13,635 bases of DNA. Source: Agrobacterium fabrum (lineage in GTDB: Bacteria; Pseudomonadota; Alphaproteobacteria; Rhizobiales; Rhizobiaceae). Positions 7,441 through 13,635 of the stretch are shown here, piece by piece. The notes beneath the pieces are model-generated. The model was not told where the DNA came from, made no database searches, and worked only from the letters and a program-made list of their open reading frames with translations. Numbering within the stretch: the stretch's first letter is position 1; every line of letters starts with the position of its first letter. The stretch covers positions 1-13,635 of the forward strand of contig QFOL01000083.1 of assembly GCA_003241215.1 (NCBI GenBank). Direction: 5' to 3'. The translations under genes were made by a program, and so were the position numbers.

Positions 7441-8142
7441 ATGCGACGCTTCCTGGTTTCCAGCGGATGGATTTTTGTAGCGAGCCTTGTGCTGGTTCTG
7501 GTCTTCATTCCTTTCGATCCGCGCCTTTCCGAAAGCGCACAGGCCCTGCCAGGCGGTGTGGTTTCCTTCAACCGCGCCATTACCGACTTTGGAACGTTTC
7601 GCTGGATGCTTTATTCCACAGGAGCGCTCGCAATCCTCGCTTATATCGGTGCGCGGGTCCTGCAGGCGCAGACCTATGCCGGGCGCCTGAGAACGGCATG
7701 GCGGCTTCTTGCTTACTTCTTCCTGACGATCGGGACGGCGAGCATTCTCGTGCACACGCTGAAATTCCTGATCGGGCGGGCGCGGCCGGAGCTGCTTCTG
7801 GAAATGGGCGCCTATAGCCTGACCCCATTTACCGGTGACAATCTCTATGAAAGTTTCCCTTCCGGCCATTCGACGGCCGCCGGAGCTTTTTTTGGTGTTT
7901 TCGCCATGCTGATGCCGCGCTTCCGCTGGGCATTTCTGTTGCTTGCCCTTGTTGTCGGCGTTTCACGCGTCATTGTTGGTGCGCATTATCCAAGCGATGT
8001 CGCCGCCGGGCTGCTGCTGGGCTTGTGGACGGCCATGGCCTTCGCCTTTATCTTCGCCCGGTCCGAAATGCTGTTTCGTTTCGATGCACAGGGCTGGCCG
8101 CAGCCGAAAAATGCAAATCTTCCGGCGGCGGATGCACGATAG
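7441..8142 (+). CDS. PAP2-family membrane phosphatase
   Basis: This is a 233-residue integral membrane protein with several hydrophobic segments (about 5-25, 56-75, 87-107 and two in the C-terminal half). It has the complete PAP2/phosphatidic acid phosphatase signature: KxxxxxxRP at residues 108-116 (KFLIGRARP), PSGH at 140-143 with catalytic His143, and SRx5HxxxD at 175-186 with His182 and Asp186. Such enzymes dephosphorylate lipid phosphates such as phosphatidic acid, undecaprenyl pyrophosphate or lipid A, with the active site facing the periplasm. The exact substrate cannot be read from the sequence. I chose the ATG at 7441 because AAAGGA lies 6 bases upstream. The ATG at 7414 would add nine polar residues and has only a weak GGGG at 9 bases. 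The monooxygenase gene follows 33 bases later and is probably in the same transcript. Confidence 0.92.
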   Translation: MRRFLVSSGWIFVASLVLVLVFIPFDPRLSESAQALPGGVVSFNRAITDFGTFRWMLYSTGALAILAYIGARVLQAQTYAGRLRTAWRLLAYFFLTIGTASILVHTLKFLIGRARPELLLEMGAYSLTPFTGDNLYESFPSGHSTAAGAFFGVFAMLMPRFRWAFLLLALVVGVSRVIVGAHYPSDVAAGLLLGLWTAMAFAFIFARSEMLFRFDAQGWPQPKNANLPAADAR

Positions 8143-8175
8143 AGAGCTTTAACGGGATGAAAACGGGGGAAGGTG

Positions 8176-9432
8176 ATGGAAGACGCGAAAGCCCGGCATG
8201 AAACGGACGGCGGGGCCGTTCAGCACATCCGCACTTCCGTTGCCGTGGCCGGCGGCGGGCCGGCCGGTTTGATGCTCGGCCTGTTGCTCGCCCGCAGCGG
8301 TATCGATGTGGTCGTCGTTGAGAAACACGGGGATTTTCTTCGCGATTTTCGCGGCGATACCATCCATCCCTCCACCCTTGAGCTGATGGAACAGCTCGGT
8401 TTCATCGATGAATTCCTGAGCCTGCCACATACGCGCGCGCCACAGCTGCACGCGGTTATCGACGGTGAGCGCATCACGATTGCGGATTTCTCCCGCCTGC
8501 CGGTCCGCCACCGCTTCATCGCTTTCATGCCGCAATGGGATTTTCTCAATTTCATCGTCGGAAAGGCGGGGCAATATGAGAATTTCCGGCTGTTGATGAA
8601 TGCGCCCGTAACCGGCCTGATCGAGCGCGGCGGGCGTGTTGGCGGTCTCACCGTCACTACGGCGGAAGGCGAAATCGAGATCGAGGCCGATCTGGTGGTG
8701 GGTGCGGACGGGCGCAACTCCATCGTCCGTGAGGCCGCGGGGCTCGAAGTCCAGCGCTTTGGCGTTCCGACCGAGGTGCTGTGGATGCGCCTTTCGAAAC
8801 AGCCGGGTGATCCAAAAGAAACCATGGGACATGTCGGCTCGCGGCAGGGTTTCGTCATGATCGATCGGGGTGATTACTGGCAATGCGGTTATGTGGTGCG
8901 AAAGGGATTTTTCGCGGACATAAAGCTCGAAGGGCTTGAGGCCTTCCGGGACAGGGTTGCGGAAATCTGCCCTTTCCCGCGGGAAAGGCTCGATGAACTC
9001 GGGAGCTGGGACGATGTGCATCTCCTGACCGTTCGTATCGACCGGCTGAAGCGCTGGTGGAAACCTGGTCTGATCTGCATCGGCGATGCGGCCCACGCCA
9101 TGTCGCCTGTCGGCGGCGTCGGCGTCAATCTGGCCGTTCAGGATGCTGTTGCGGCGGCCAATATATTGGTGCCGGTGCTTGTGTCCGGCCGGACCATTGG
9201 CGAAGACGATCTCGCCGCAATCGAAAAGCGGCGATCCTTCCCGACCAGGGCCACACAGTTTCTGCAGCGGATGATGCGTATCGGCCGCAAGAGCGGACAG
9301 GCGGAGAAAAGGGAAAAGCCCAAAGGCCCGCCGGCTTTCGTGCGGGCGATCATGCGGTTTCCGCTTCTTTCCCACCTGACGGGCCGGCTGGTGGGGCTGG
9401 GTTTCCGACGGGAAAAGATCGAGACGATGTGA
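8176..9432 (+). CDS. FAD-dependent monooxygenase (PHBH/UbiH-like)
   Basis: This is a 418-residue flavoprotein of the p-hydroxybenzoate hydroxylase fold. The N-terminal Rossmann motif GGGPAG is at residues 26-31, followed by an acidic strand end (VVVVEK). The second FAD/NADPH motif GADGRNSIVRE starts at 176. The FAD-ribityl motif GDAAHAMSPVGGVGVNLAVQD starts at Gly303. Family members hydroxylate or epoxidise aromatic or polyprenyl substrates with NAD(P)H and oxygen; the substrate here is unknown. The C-terminal about 60 residues are basic (RIGRKSGQAEKREKPK) and could touch membrane or substrate. The ATG at 8176 follows a strong GGGGGAAGG ribosome site; a GTG directly before it is a less likely start. 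It is the last gene of the PAP2 unit and ends in a terminator within the convergent kinase gene. Confidence 0.93.
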   Translation: MEDAKARHETDGGAVQHIRTSVAVAGGGPAGLMLGLLLARSGIDVVVVEKHGDFLRDFRGDTIHPSTLELMEQLGFIDEFLSLPHTRAPQLHAVIDGERITIADFSRLPVRHRFIAFMPQWDFLNFIVGKAGQYENFRLLMNAPVTGLIERGGRVGGLTVTTAEGEIEIEADLVVGADGRNSIVREAAGLEVQRFGVPTEVLWMRLSKQPGDPKETMGHVGSRQGFVMIDRGDYWQCGYVVRKGFFADIKLEGLEAFRDRVAEICPFPRERLDELGSWDDVHLLTVRIDRLKRWWKPGLICIGDAAHAMSPVGGVGVNLAVQDAVAAANILVPVLVSGRTIGEDDLAAIEKRRSFPTRATQFLQRMMRIGRKSGQAEKREKPKGPPAFVRAIMRFPLLSHLTGRLVGLGFRREKIETM

Positions 9433-9466
9433 AGCCGCTCAGGCGGTGCCGGCGGCTTCTTTCTCA
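9431..9466 (+). terminator. Intrinsic terminator of the monooxygenase gene inside the ROK gene end
   Basis: GAAGCCGC (9431-9438) and GCGGCTTC (9452-9459) form a perfect 8-bp stem with a 13-base loop, followed by TTTCTC on the plus strand. The stem begins in the monooxygenase stop codon. Its right arm lies in the last codons of the convergent kinase gene. On the minus strand the T-run is absent, so it mainly serves the plus-strand unit. Confidence 0.72.
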
Positions 9467-10365
9467 TATTTCAGTCCGATAACGGCGGAACCGATCAATC
9501 CCGGCTCGATGCGGCAGATGGCGGGCACGACCAGCGGGCGGTCGAAGCGTCTGAGAATGCGGCTCCTCACCACCTCGTCCAGAGCAGCCAGAAGCGCCCT
9601 TGAATTGGAAAGCCCGCCGCCGACCGGCACGATCGTTGCACCGGTGACGTTGATCACCATCGCCAGAGGCGAGGCGAGAATATCGATGAGGATGTCGATG
9701 GTTCTGGCGGCCTTTGTATCGCCCGCTTGCCAGGCCGCAATAATATCTTCGCTGTTCATCTCCTGCCGATGAAGATGGGCGTGCAGTTTTTCCATGCCGC
9801 GGGCGCTGCCGATGGCGTCGACGCAGCCGGTGAGGCCGCAACCGCATTCGAAGCGCGGCAGCGAGACGGGCGGATTGCCCGCCAATGTTGCGGCGACCGG
9901 CCCATGTCCCCATTCGCCGGCAAAACCGCCATCGCTGTTGATGAGCTTGCCGTCGATCACCAGTCCGCCGCCGACACCCGTTCCGAGGATGACGCCGAAG
10001 ACCACGCGATGGCCCCGGCCGGAGCCGATTTCGGATTCTGCAATCACGAAACAATCCGCATCATTCGACACGATGACGGGGAGGTTCAGCGCTTTTTCCA
10101 GTTCGTCCTTCAATACCCTGCCATGGATGCTCGGAATATTGGCGACGGTGGCCTTGCCATTGTCGGGGTCGATGACGCCGGCAATCGACAGTGAGACACA
10201 GCCAGGGGTGCCGCCGCTGCCGTCGATGACGGATTTGAGGCCGGCGGCGAAGTCTTCGAAACTCGTTTTCGGCGTTGGTATGCGCGGTACGGGGCGGATA
10301 TCGTCGGGCGCATAGGCAATCGCGCCCTTGATGGTCGTTCCGCCAATATCGAAACAAACGATCAT
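9439..10365 (-). CDS. ROK-family sugar kinase, probable N-acetylglucosamine kinase
   Basis: This 308-residue ROK protein probably phosphorylates GlcNAc at O6 with ATP, feeding NagA. The N-terminal phosphate loop is DIGGTT (residues 6-11). Asp102 in SNDAD is the likely catalytic base. The structural zinc site is His154 (GEWGHG) with Cys174, Cys176 and Cys181 in CGCGLTGC. The residue two after the last Cys is Asp183, where the usual ROK motif CxCGxxGCxE has Glu. GVILGTGVGGGLVIDGKL is the typical sugar-binding stretch. The ribosome site CGGAG lies about 9 bases before the ATG and overlaps the end of nagA; the two genes are 3 bases apart. Operon position after nagA supports GlcNAc or another aminosugar as substrate, but ROK specificity cannot be fixed by motif alone. 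It is the last gene of the operon. Confidence 0.9.
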   Translation of the reverse strand: MIVCFDIGGTTIKGAIAYAPDDIRPVPRIPTPKTSFEDFAAGLKSVIDGSGGTPGCVSLSIAGVIDPDNGKATVANIPSIHGRVLKDELEKALNLPVIVSNDADCFVIAESEIGSGRGHRVVFGVILGTGVGGGLVIDGKLINSDGGFAGEWGHGPVAATLAGNPPVSLPRFECGCGLTGCVDAIGSARGMEKLHAHLHRQEMNSEDIIAAWQAGDTKAARTIDILIDILASPLAMVINVTGATIVPVGGGLSNSRALLAALDEVVRSRILRRFDRPLVVPAICRIEPGLIGSAVIGLKYEKEAAGTA

Positions 10366-10368
10366 GAT

Positions 10369-11541
10369 TCACACTCCGGAATGTGCGGCATCGTGGACTT
10401 TTTCTCCGCCGATCCATGTCGAATGTATCTGGATGTCGGGTGTCAGAATGACGAAATCGGCATCGAAACCGGGCCGGAGGTTTCCTTTATCCGAAGCGCC
10501 CATGGCCTGCGCCGGATAGGCGGATGCCATTCTGAGCGCTTCTTCCAGAGGTGTATCAAGCTTTTCATGCATGAAACGGATGCAGGAAAGCATGTCGATA
10601 TCCGCTCCCGCCAGTGTGCCGTCGGCCAGGGTCAGTCGCCCGCCATTACGATAAATGCGCCGGCCGTTCAGTTCGAACCCGTCATCATTCGTGCCGATGG
10701 TGGACATGGCATCGGTGACGAGGAAGATGCGGGCCGGGCCGTTCTTGGCGCGCAGCGCAATGCCTATCGCGGCGGGATCGACATGGAAACCGTCGGCGAT
10801 CAGTCCGCAATCCAGCTTGCCGTTCGAAAGTGCGGCGCCGACCAGCCCCGGCTCGCGGTGGCCGAGCGGGCTCATGGCGTTGAAGAGATGCGTCACCATG
10901 GATGCGCCCGCCCCGGCATAGGCCGTCGCGACATCGAGGCCCGTATCGGTATGGCCGAGGCTGACGACGATACCGGCTTTGCGCAGCGCTGTGACCTGCT
11001 CCTTGGTGACGTTTTCCGGCGCGATGGTTGTCAGCACGAAAGGAAGCTGTGCCTTGCAGTCCGTCAGAACCGCAAGATCGGCCGCTTCCATCCCACGGAT
11101 CAGCGCCGGATCATGGGTACCCTTACGTGCGACAGACAGATGTGGCCCCTCGAAATGCAGGCCGAGGAAGCCGGGCACCCCTGCCTTATGGGCGGCGATG
11201 CCGGCTTCGGCGGCCTTGGCTGTAATATCCGGCCTGTCGGTGATGAGCGTGACCATCAGCGCCGTGGTGCCGAATTGCGCATGGGCCGAGCAGATGCGGG
11301 CAATGCCTCCCACATCCGGCTCATTGTTGAACATCACGCCGCCGCCGCCATTAACCTGAAGATCGATGAAGCCCGGCGCAATGAGCAGTCCTTGCGCATC
11401 GATGATTTCGGCGTGCGCGGGCACGGACACACGGTCGGCGATGTCGGCAACGTGGCCGTCACCGGTCACAAGCACCTTGCCATCGTGCCAGGCGGAACCA
11501 TCGAAAATGCGGGCGCCGACAAATGCCTTGCTGCTGCTCAT
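10369..11541 (-). CDS. nagA: N-acetylglucosamine-6-phosphate deacetylase
   Basis: The 390-residue amidohydrolase removes acetate from GlcNAc-6-P to give GlcN-6-P, in the cytosol. Family residues are in place. PGFIDLQVNGGGG replaces the HxH seen in other amidohydrolases. Metal ligands are Glu131 (HFEGPH), His197 (LGHTDT) and His218 (THLFNAM), with the same 21-residue spacing between histidines as in E. coli NagA. The catalytic Asp277 lies in LVTDAMS. HREPG and the C-terminal LRPGFDADFVIL are also typical. Its ATG overlaps the TGA of the preceding SIS gene as ATGA, implying translational coupling, and the ROK gene follows after 3 bases. Length is close to the usual 380-390 residues. Confidence 0.96.
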   Translation of the reverse strand: MSSSKAFVGARIFDGSAWHDGKVLVTGDGHVADIADRVSVPAHAEIIDAQGLLIAPGFIDLQVNGGGGVMFNNEPDVGGIARICSAHAQFGTTALMVTLITDRPDITAKAAEAGIAAHKAGVPGFLGLHFEGPHLSVARKGTHDPALIRGMEAADLAVLTDCKAQLPFVLTTIAPENVTKEQVTALRKAGIVVSLGHTDTGLDVATAYAGAGASMVTHLFNAMSPLGHREPGLVGAALSNGKLDCGLIADGFHVDPAAIGIALRAKNGPARIFLVTDAMSTIGTNDDGFELNGRRIYRNGGRLTLADGTLAGADIDMLSCIRFMHEKLDTPLEEALRMASAYPAQAMGASDKGNLRPGFDADFVILTPDIQIHSTWIGGEKVHDAAHSGV

Positions 11542-12560
11542 TGGGTTTCCGTCACCTTCTTCAATGCCACGGGCGCATCCGGATTGAAGCCGCGGGCGCG
11601 GGACAATTGCTCGATGAAGCCGTAAAACGGGGCGATCAGCAACAGGGCGTCGGTCAGCGGGTGGTTGGTTTCCACGAAGGGCAGAGGCTTGGCCGGGCTG
11701 CCTTTTGCAGAGGTAACAAAAACACTTGCGCCTTTGCCGGCAAGACCGGCCGCGATATCCGTCACTGACGTTTCGGCGCGGTCACGCGCGGCAAAAGCGA
11801 TGACGGGGAATTTCGGTGCGACCAGCGAAACGGGACCGTGCATCACTTCTGCCGAGGAATAGGCCTCCGCGTGGAGTTCGCAGGTTTCCTTGCATTTCAG
11901 TGCGGCTTCCGCGGCAATGGCGAGGGCCGGGCCGCGGCCCAGCATATAGAGCGATTCCTCACCCTTGACCGCCTCGCCGATATGGCTCCAGTCGAGCGCG
12001 ATGGCCTTGGCGAAATTCTGCGGCAGGGCGTTGACGGCCTTGGCGAGCAGGCTGTCTTCGGTCCATTCGGCAAGGATTGCGAGGCCAGCGACGATGGAAT
12101 TGACGAAGGATTTGGTTGCGGCCACTGCCTTTTCCGGTCCCGCCTGAATATTGATGGCGTGATTGGCCGCCTCACCCAAAGGGGAGGGCAGTGTATTGAC
12201 CAGCGAAAAGGTGAGCGCGCCGCCCCTGCGGGCGCTTTCAGCCAACGCGACGATGTCAGGGCTTTTGCCGGATTGCGAGACGGCGAAGGCCGCCGCCCGG
12301 TCCAGCCGCAGTTTTGTCTGATAGATCGAAGCGAGCGAGGGGCCGAGCGAGGCGACCGGAAGCCCGGTCTGCAATTCGATTGCATATTTCAGGAAATGCG
12401 CGGCGTGGTCGGAGGATCCGCGCGCAATGGTGACGATAACGGCCGGGTCGCGAGCCTTCAGCCTCTCTCCGGCCTCGTGGAAGTCGCCATTGGCATTGTC
12501 CAGCAGGCGGGCGACTGCATCGGGAATCTCGTCGATTTCCTGGCGCATCAGGGTTGTCAT
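11538..12560 (-). CDS. SIS-domain glucosamine-6-phosphate deaminase/isomerase (NagB-II type)
   Basis: This 340-residue protein has two SIS (sugar isomerase) domains, about 30-170 and 195-330, as in the isomerase half of GlmS but without the glutaminase domain. RGSSDHAAHFLKYA, SQSGKSPD and VNTLPSPLG are phosphosugar-binding stretches. The segment around Glu228, His230 and His241 (CELHAEAYSSAEVMHGP) matches the GlmS HAEAY...HGP region, and the C-terminal GFNPDAP...LKKVT supplies the conserved lysine. In nag operons lacking classical NagB, such proteins (NagB-II, described in Shewanella) convert GlcN-6-P to fructose-6-P plus ammonia. AgaS-like activity is the alternative. I chose the ATG at 12560 (AAGGA 9 bases upstream). 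A GTG at 12590 overlapping the regulator stop as GTGA is possible and would add 10 residues. Confidence 0.9.
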   Translation of the reverse strand: MTTLMRQEIDEIPDAVARLLDNANGDFHEAGERLKARDPAVIVTIARGSSDHAAHFLKYAIELQTGLPVASLGPSLASIYQTKLRLDRAAAFAVSQSGKSPDIVALAESARRGGALTFSLVNTLPSPLGEAANHAINIQAGPEKAVAATKSFVNSIVAGLAILAEWTEDSLLAKAVNALPQNFAKAIALDWSHIGEAVKGEESLYMLGRGPALAIAAEAALKCKETCELHAEAYSSAEVMHGPVSLVAPKFPVIAFAARDRAETSVTDIAAGLAGKGASVFVTSAKGSPAKPLPFVETNHPLTDALLLIAPFYGFIEQLSRARGFNPDAPVALKKVTETQ

Positions 12561-12586
12561 GGTTTTGTGTCCTTGATCAAGATTTG

Positions 12587-13339
12587 TCACTCGGGACCCA
12601 TCGTCAGTTCGGCGACGAGGTCATAGGCATCACTGCGGTATAGCGCGCGGGATATTTCCATGAGGCGCCCACTTTCCAGATAGGCCATGCGCTGAACGGA
12701 AAGCGCCGCCGAACCCGGCGGAACGCCAAGCAGCAGGGTTTCCTCATCCGTGAGATTTCGGGCCGAGATGCGCTGTATGGCGCGCACGGGGCGAATGCCG
12801 TTTTTCTCGAGCTCCAGATAGAGCGAATTTTCCACCAGCTGCGGATCGGGTAGGATATCGCCCGGCAGGCTGGTGACTTCGAGTGCGATCGGCTGGTCGT
12901 TGGCAAGGCGCAGGCGTGTGAGCCGCGCCACCATGGCGGATTGGGAAAGGCCGAGCGCCATCATCTCGTCGCCGGTCGGGTGGAACAGGCCTCTGTCCAG
13001 CCAACGGGTGCTCGCCGTCATTCCGCGCCGGCGCATGTCTTCGGTGAAGGAGGTGAGCTTGGTCAGGGGCTGCTGCATGCGGGTGATGGGCTTGACGACG
13101 AAAGTACCCGAACCGTGCCGGCGAACGAGAAGGCCGTCGCGAACGAGATCGTCCACCGCCTTGCGCACCGTGACGCGGCTGACGCAGGCGCTTTCGGCGA
13201 TATCGCGCTCCGGCGGCAAGGCGTCGCCGTGCTTCAGCCGGCCGCCATTGATGGCGTCTTCAATTGTCTGGCGCAGTTTCAGGTAAAGCGGGCCGCCGCC
13301 TGATTGCAGGTCGTCCAGATTAAGCGCTGCCCCGTTCAT
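12587..13339 (-). CDS. GntR-family (HutC/UTRA) regulator of the nag operon
   Basis: This is a 250-residue transcription factor. Residues about 17-82 form the GntR winged helix-turn-helix (PLYLKLRQTIEDAI, LPPERDIAESACVSRVTVRKAVDDL, and the wing GSGTFV). Residues about 95-240 are a UTRA effector domain (SFTEDMRRRGM, RLRLANDQPIALE, and the terminal ISRALYRSDAYDLVAEL). HutC-type regulators with UTRA often bind phosphosugars such as GlcN-6-P. The alphaproteobacterial regulator of this gene set has been called NagQ, which is the likely identity by context. AGAGGT lies about 6 bases before the ATG. It is the first gene of its own operon. The promoter's -35 overlaps a TTGGTATT box, so autorepression is likely. 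Confidence 0.93.
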   Translation of the reverse strand: MNGAALNLDDLQSGGGPLYLKLRQTIEDAINGGRLKHGDALPPERDIAESACVSRVTVRKAVDDLVRDGLLVRRHGSGTFVVKPITRMQQPLTKLTSFTEDMRRRGMTASTRWLDRGLFHPTGDEMMALGLSQSAMVARLTRLRLANDQPIALEVTSLPGDILPDPQLVENSLYLELEKNGIRPVRAIQRISARNLTDEETLLLGVPPGSAALSVQRMAYLESGRLMEISRALYRSDAYDLVAELTMGPE

Positions 13340-13393
13340 CCATAACCTCTGTCACGATCCATAGTGGTCGGCGATATGGCCGGCTCTGGCTAT

Positions 13394-13422
13394 ATCATAT
13401 GCCACGCAATCGGCAATACCAA
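13394..13422 (-). promoter_or_regulatory. Promoter of the GntR-nag operon
   Basis: On the minus strand a -35 TTGGTA (13422-13417) and a -10 TATGAT (13399-13394) are separated by exactly 17 bases. Predicted initiation is near 13387, leaving about 48 bases before the regulator ATG. The -35 lies inside a TTTTGGTATTG box that recurs upstream, so a repressor bound there would block polymerase. Confidence 0.65.
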
Positions 13423-13424
13423 AA
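13414..13424 (-). promoter_or_regulatory. Candidate GntR operator box 1 (TTTTGGTATTG)
   Basis: The 11-base box covers the -35 of the nag operon promoter. The same 11 bases occur on the opposite strand at 13564-13574. TGGTAT-like half-sites fit the GT/AC-rich operators of HutC-type GntR regulators. Binding by the regulator encoded next to it is inferred. Confidence 0.5.
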
Positions 13425-13497
13425 TAGAACCATTACTAGATTTGTACGATTAATCGGTGATTTTTTCGATGCTTTGCCGAATAATAAGGCTGAATGC

Positions 13498-13519
13498 TTG
13501 GTATTTTCGCATTAACCAA
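13498..13519 (+). promoter_or_regulatory. Candidate GntR operator box 2 (imperfect inverted repeat)
   Basis: TTGGTATT is followed 6 bases later by TTAACCAA. The outer five bases TTGGT/ACCAA pair perfectly, giving a two-fold symmetric site of a size a dimeric GntR protein could bind. Confidence 0.4.
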
Positions 13520-13554
13520 AAAAAATTTCCCAATAACGGAATTGCTCTGGACGA

Positions 13555-13574
13555 TTGGCATTTTTTTGGTATTG
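13555..13574 (+). promoter_or_regulatory. Candidate GntR operator box 3 (direct repeat TTGGCATT/TTGGTATT)
   Basis: TTGGCATT (13555-13562) and TTGGTATT (13566-13573) are repeated with an 11-base period, one helical turn. The second copy is the same 11-mer as box 1 on the opposite strand. It may serve a divergent operon to the right of the window. Confidence 0.4.
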
Positions 13575-13635
13575 TTTTTTGCGTCGGTGGTCGGCGACGA
13601 TCCGTTTCGTATCCGTCGCGCCGGGGAAATCGATT

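Larger units (their letters stand above)
13340..13635. other. AT-rich intergenic region upstream of the nag operon
   Basis: No gene is supported here. From about 13390 to 13580 the sequence is strikingly AT-rich compared with the coding DNA. It holds the nag operon promoter and the TTGGTATT boxes. From 13581 to the edge it becomes GC-rich and is open in one plus-strand frame from a GTG at 13587, but that GTG has no ribosome site. This is probably a leader or the edge of a divergent gene whose start lies outside. Confidence 0.6.

Noticed and set aside
8149..9375. Minus-strand open frame of 408 codons
   Set aside because: It is antisense to the FAD monooxygenase, which has three intact FAD motifs.
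10381..11625. Plus-strand open frame of 414 codons
   Set aside because: It is antisense to nagA, where the metal ligands and catalytic Asp are in the correct places.
13587..13635. Possible start of a plus-strand gene (GTG, open to the edge)
   Set aside because: Only 16 codons are visible, with no ribosome site and no recognisable protein start.

Overview
The window looks like chromosomal DNA of an Agrobacterium/Rhizobium-type alphaproteobacterium. It is GC-rich and densely coded. It carries a 405-residue C4-pathway 5-aminolevulinate synthase, a DXR of typical proteobacterial length, a TamA/TamB pair and a compact N-acetylglucosamine (GlcNAc) catabolic operon with a SIS-domain enzyme in place of classical NagB. 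The species is inferred from protein character only.

Left part (1-3901, minus strand). This is the N-terminal 501 codons of tamB, cut by the window edge, preceded by tamA (an Omp85-family barrel with POTRA domains). Together they would form an outer-membrane/periplasmic assembly module. Upstream of tamA lies a small glycine-zipper lipoprotein gene with its own intrinsic terminator.

Middle (3902-7255). The gap between the lipoprotein gene and hemA is the most interesting non-coding stretch. It holds a candidate plus-strand small RNA (about 3931-4111) with three CCUCC (anti-Shine-Dalgarno) motifs and a terminal hairpin followed by six Ts. Immediately after it comes a perfect FNR/FixK box, TTGAT-N4-ATCAA, at class II distance from a TATAAA -10 element of hemA. 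This predicts oxygen-responsive haem synthesis. Downstream of hemA is a 161-residue protein I cannot assign, convergent with dxr (non-mevalonate isoprenoid synthesis).

Right-centre (7256-9432, plus strand). A PAP2-family membrane phosphatase and an FAD-dependent monooxygenase probably form a two-gene unit. It ends in a terminator that lies inside the last codons of the convergent ROK kinase gene.

Right part (9439-13635, minus strand). A tight four-gene operon runs GntR/UTRA regulator, SIS-domain sugar-phosphate isomerase/deaminase, nagA and ROK sugar kinase. The proposed flow is GlcNAc to GlcNAc-6-P (ROK), to GlcN-6-P (NagA), to fructose-6-P plus ammonia (SIS, NagB-II type), under the GntR protein. 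The 296-base region upstream holds a good sigma70-type promoter and several TTGGTATT-like boxes, one overlapping the -35 element. They look like operators for autoregulation, and possibly for a divergent operon outside the window.
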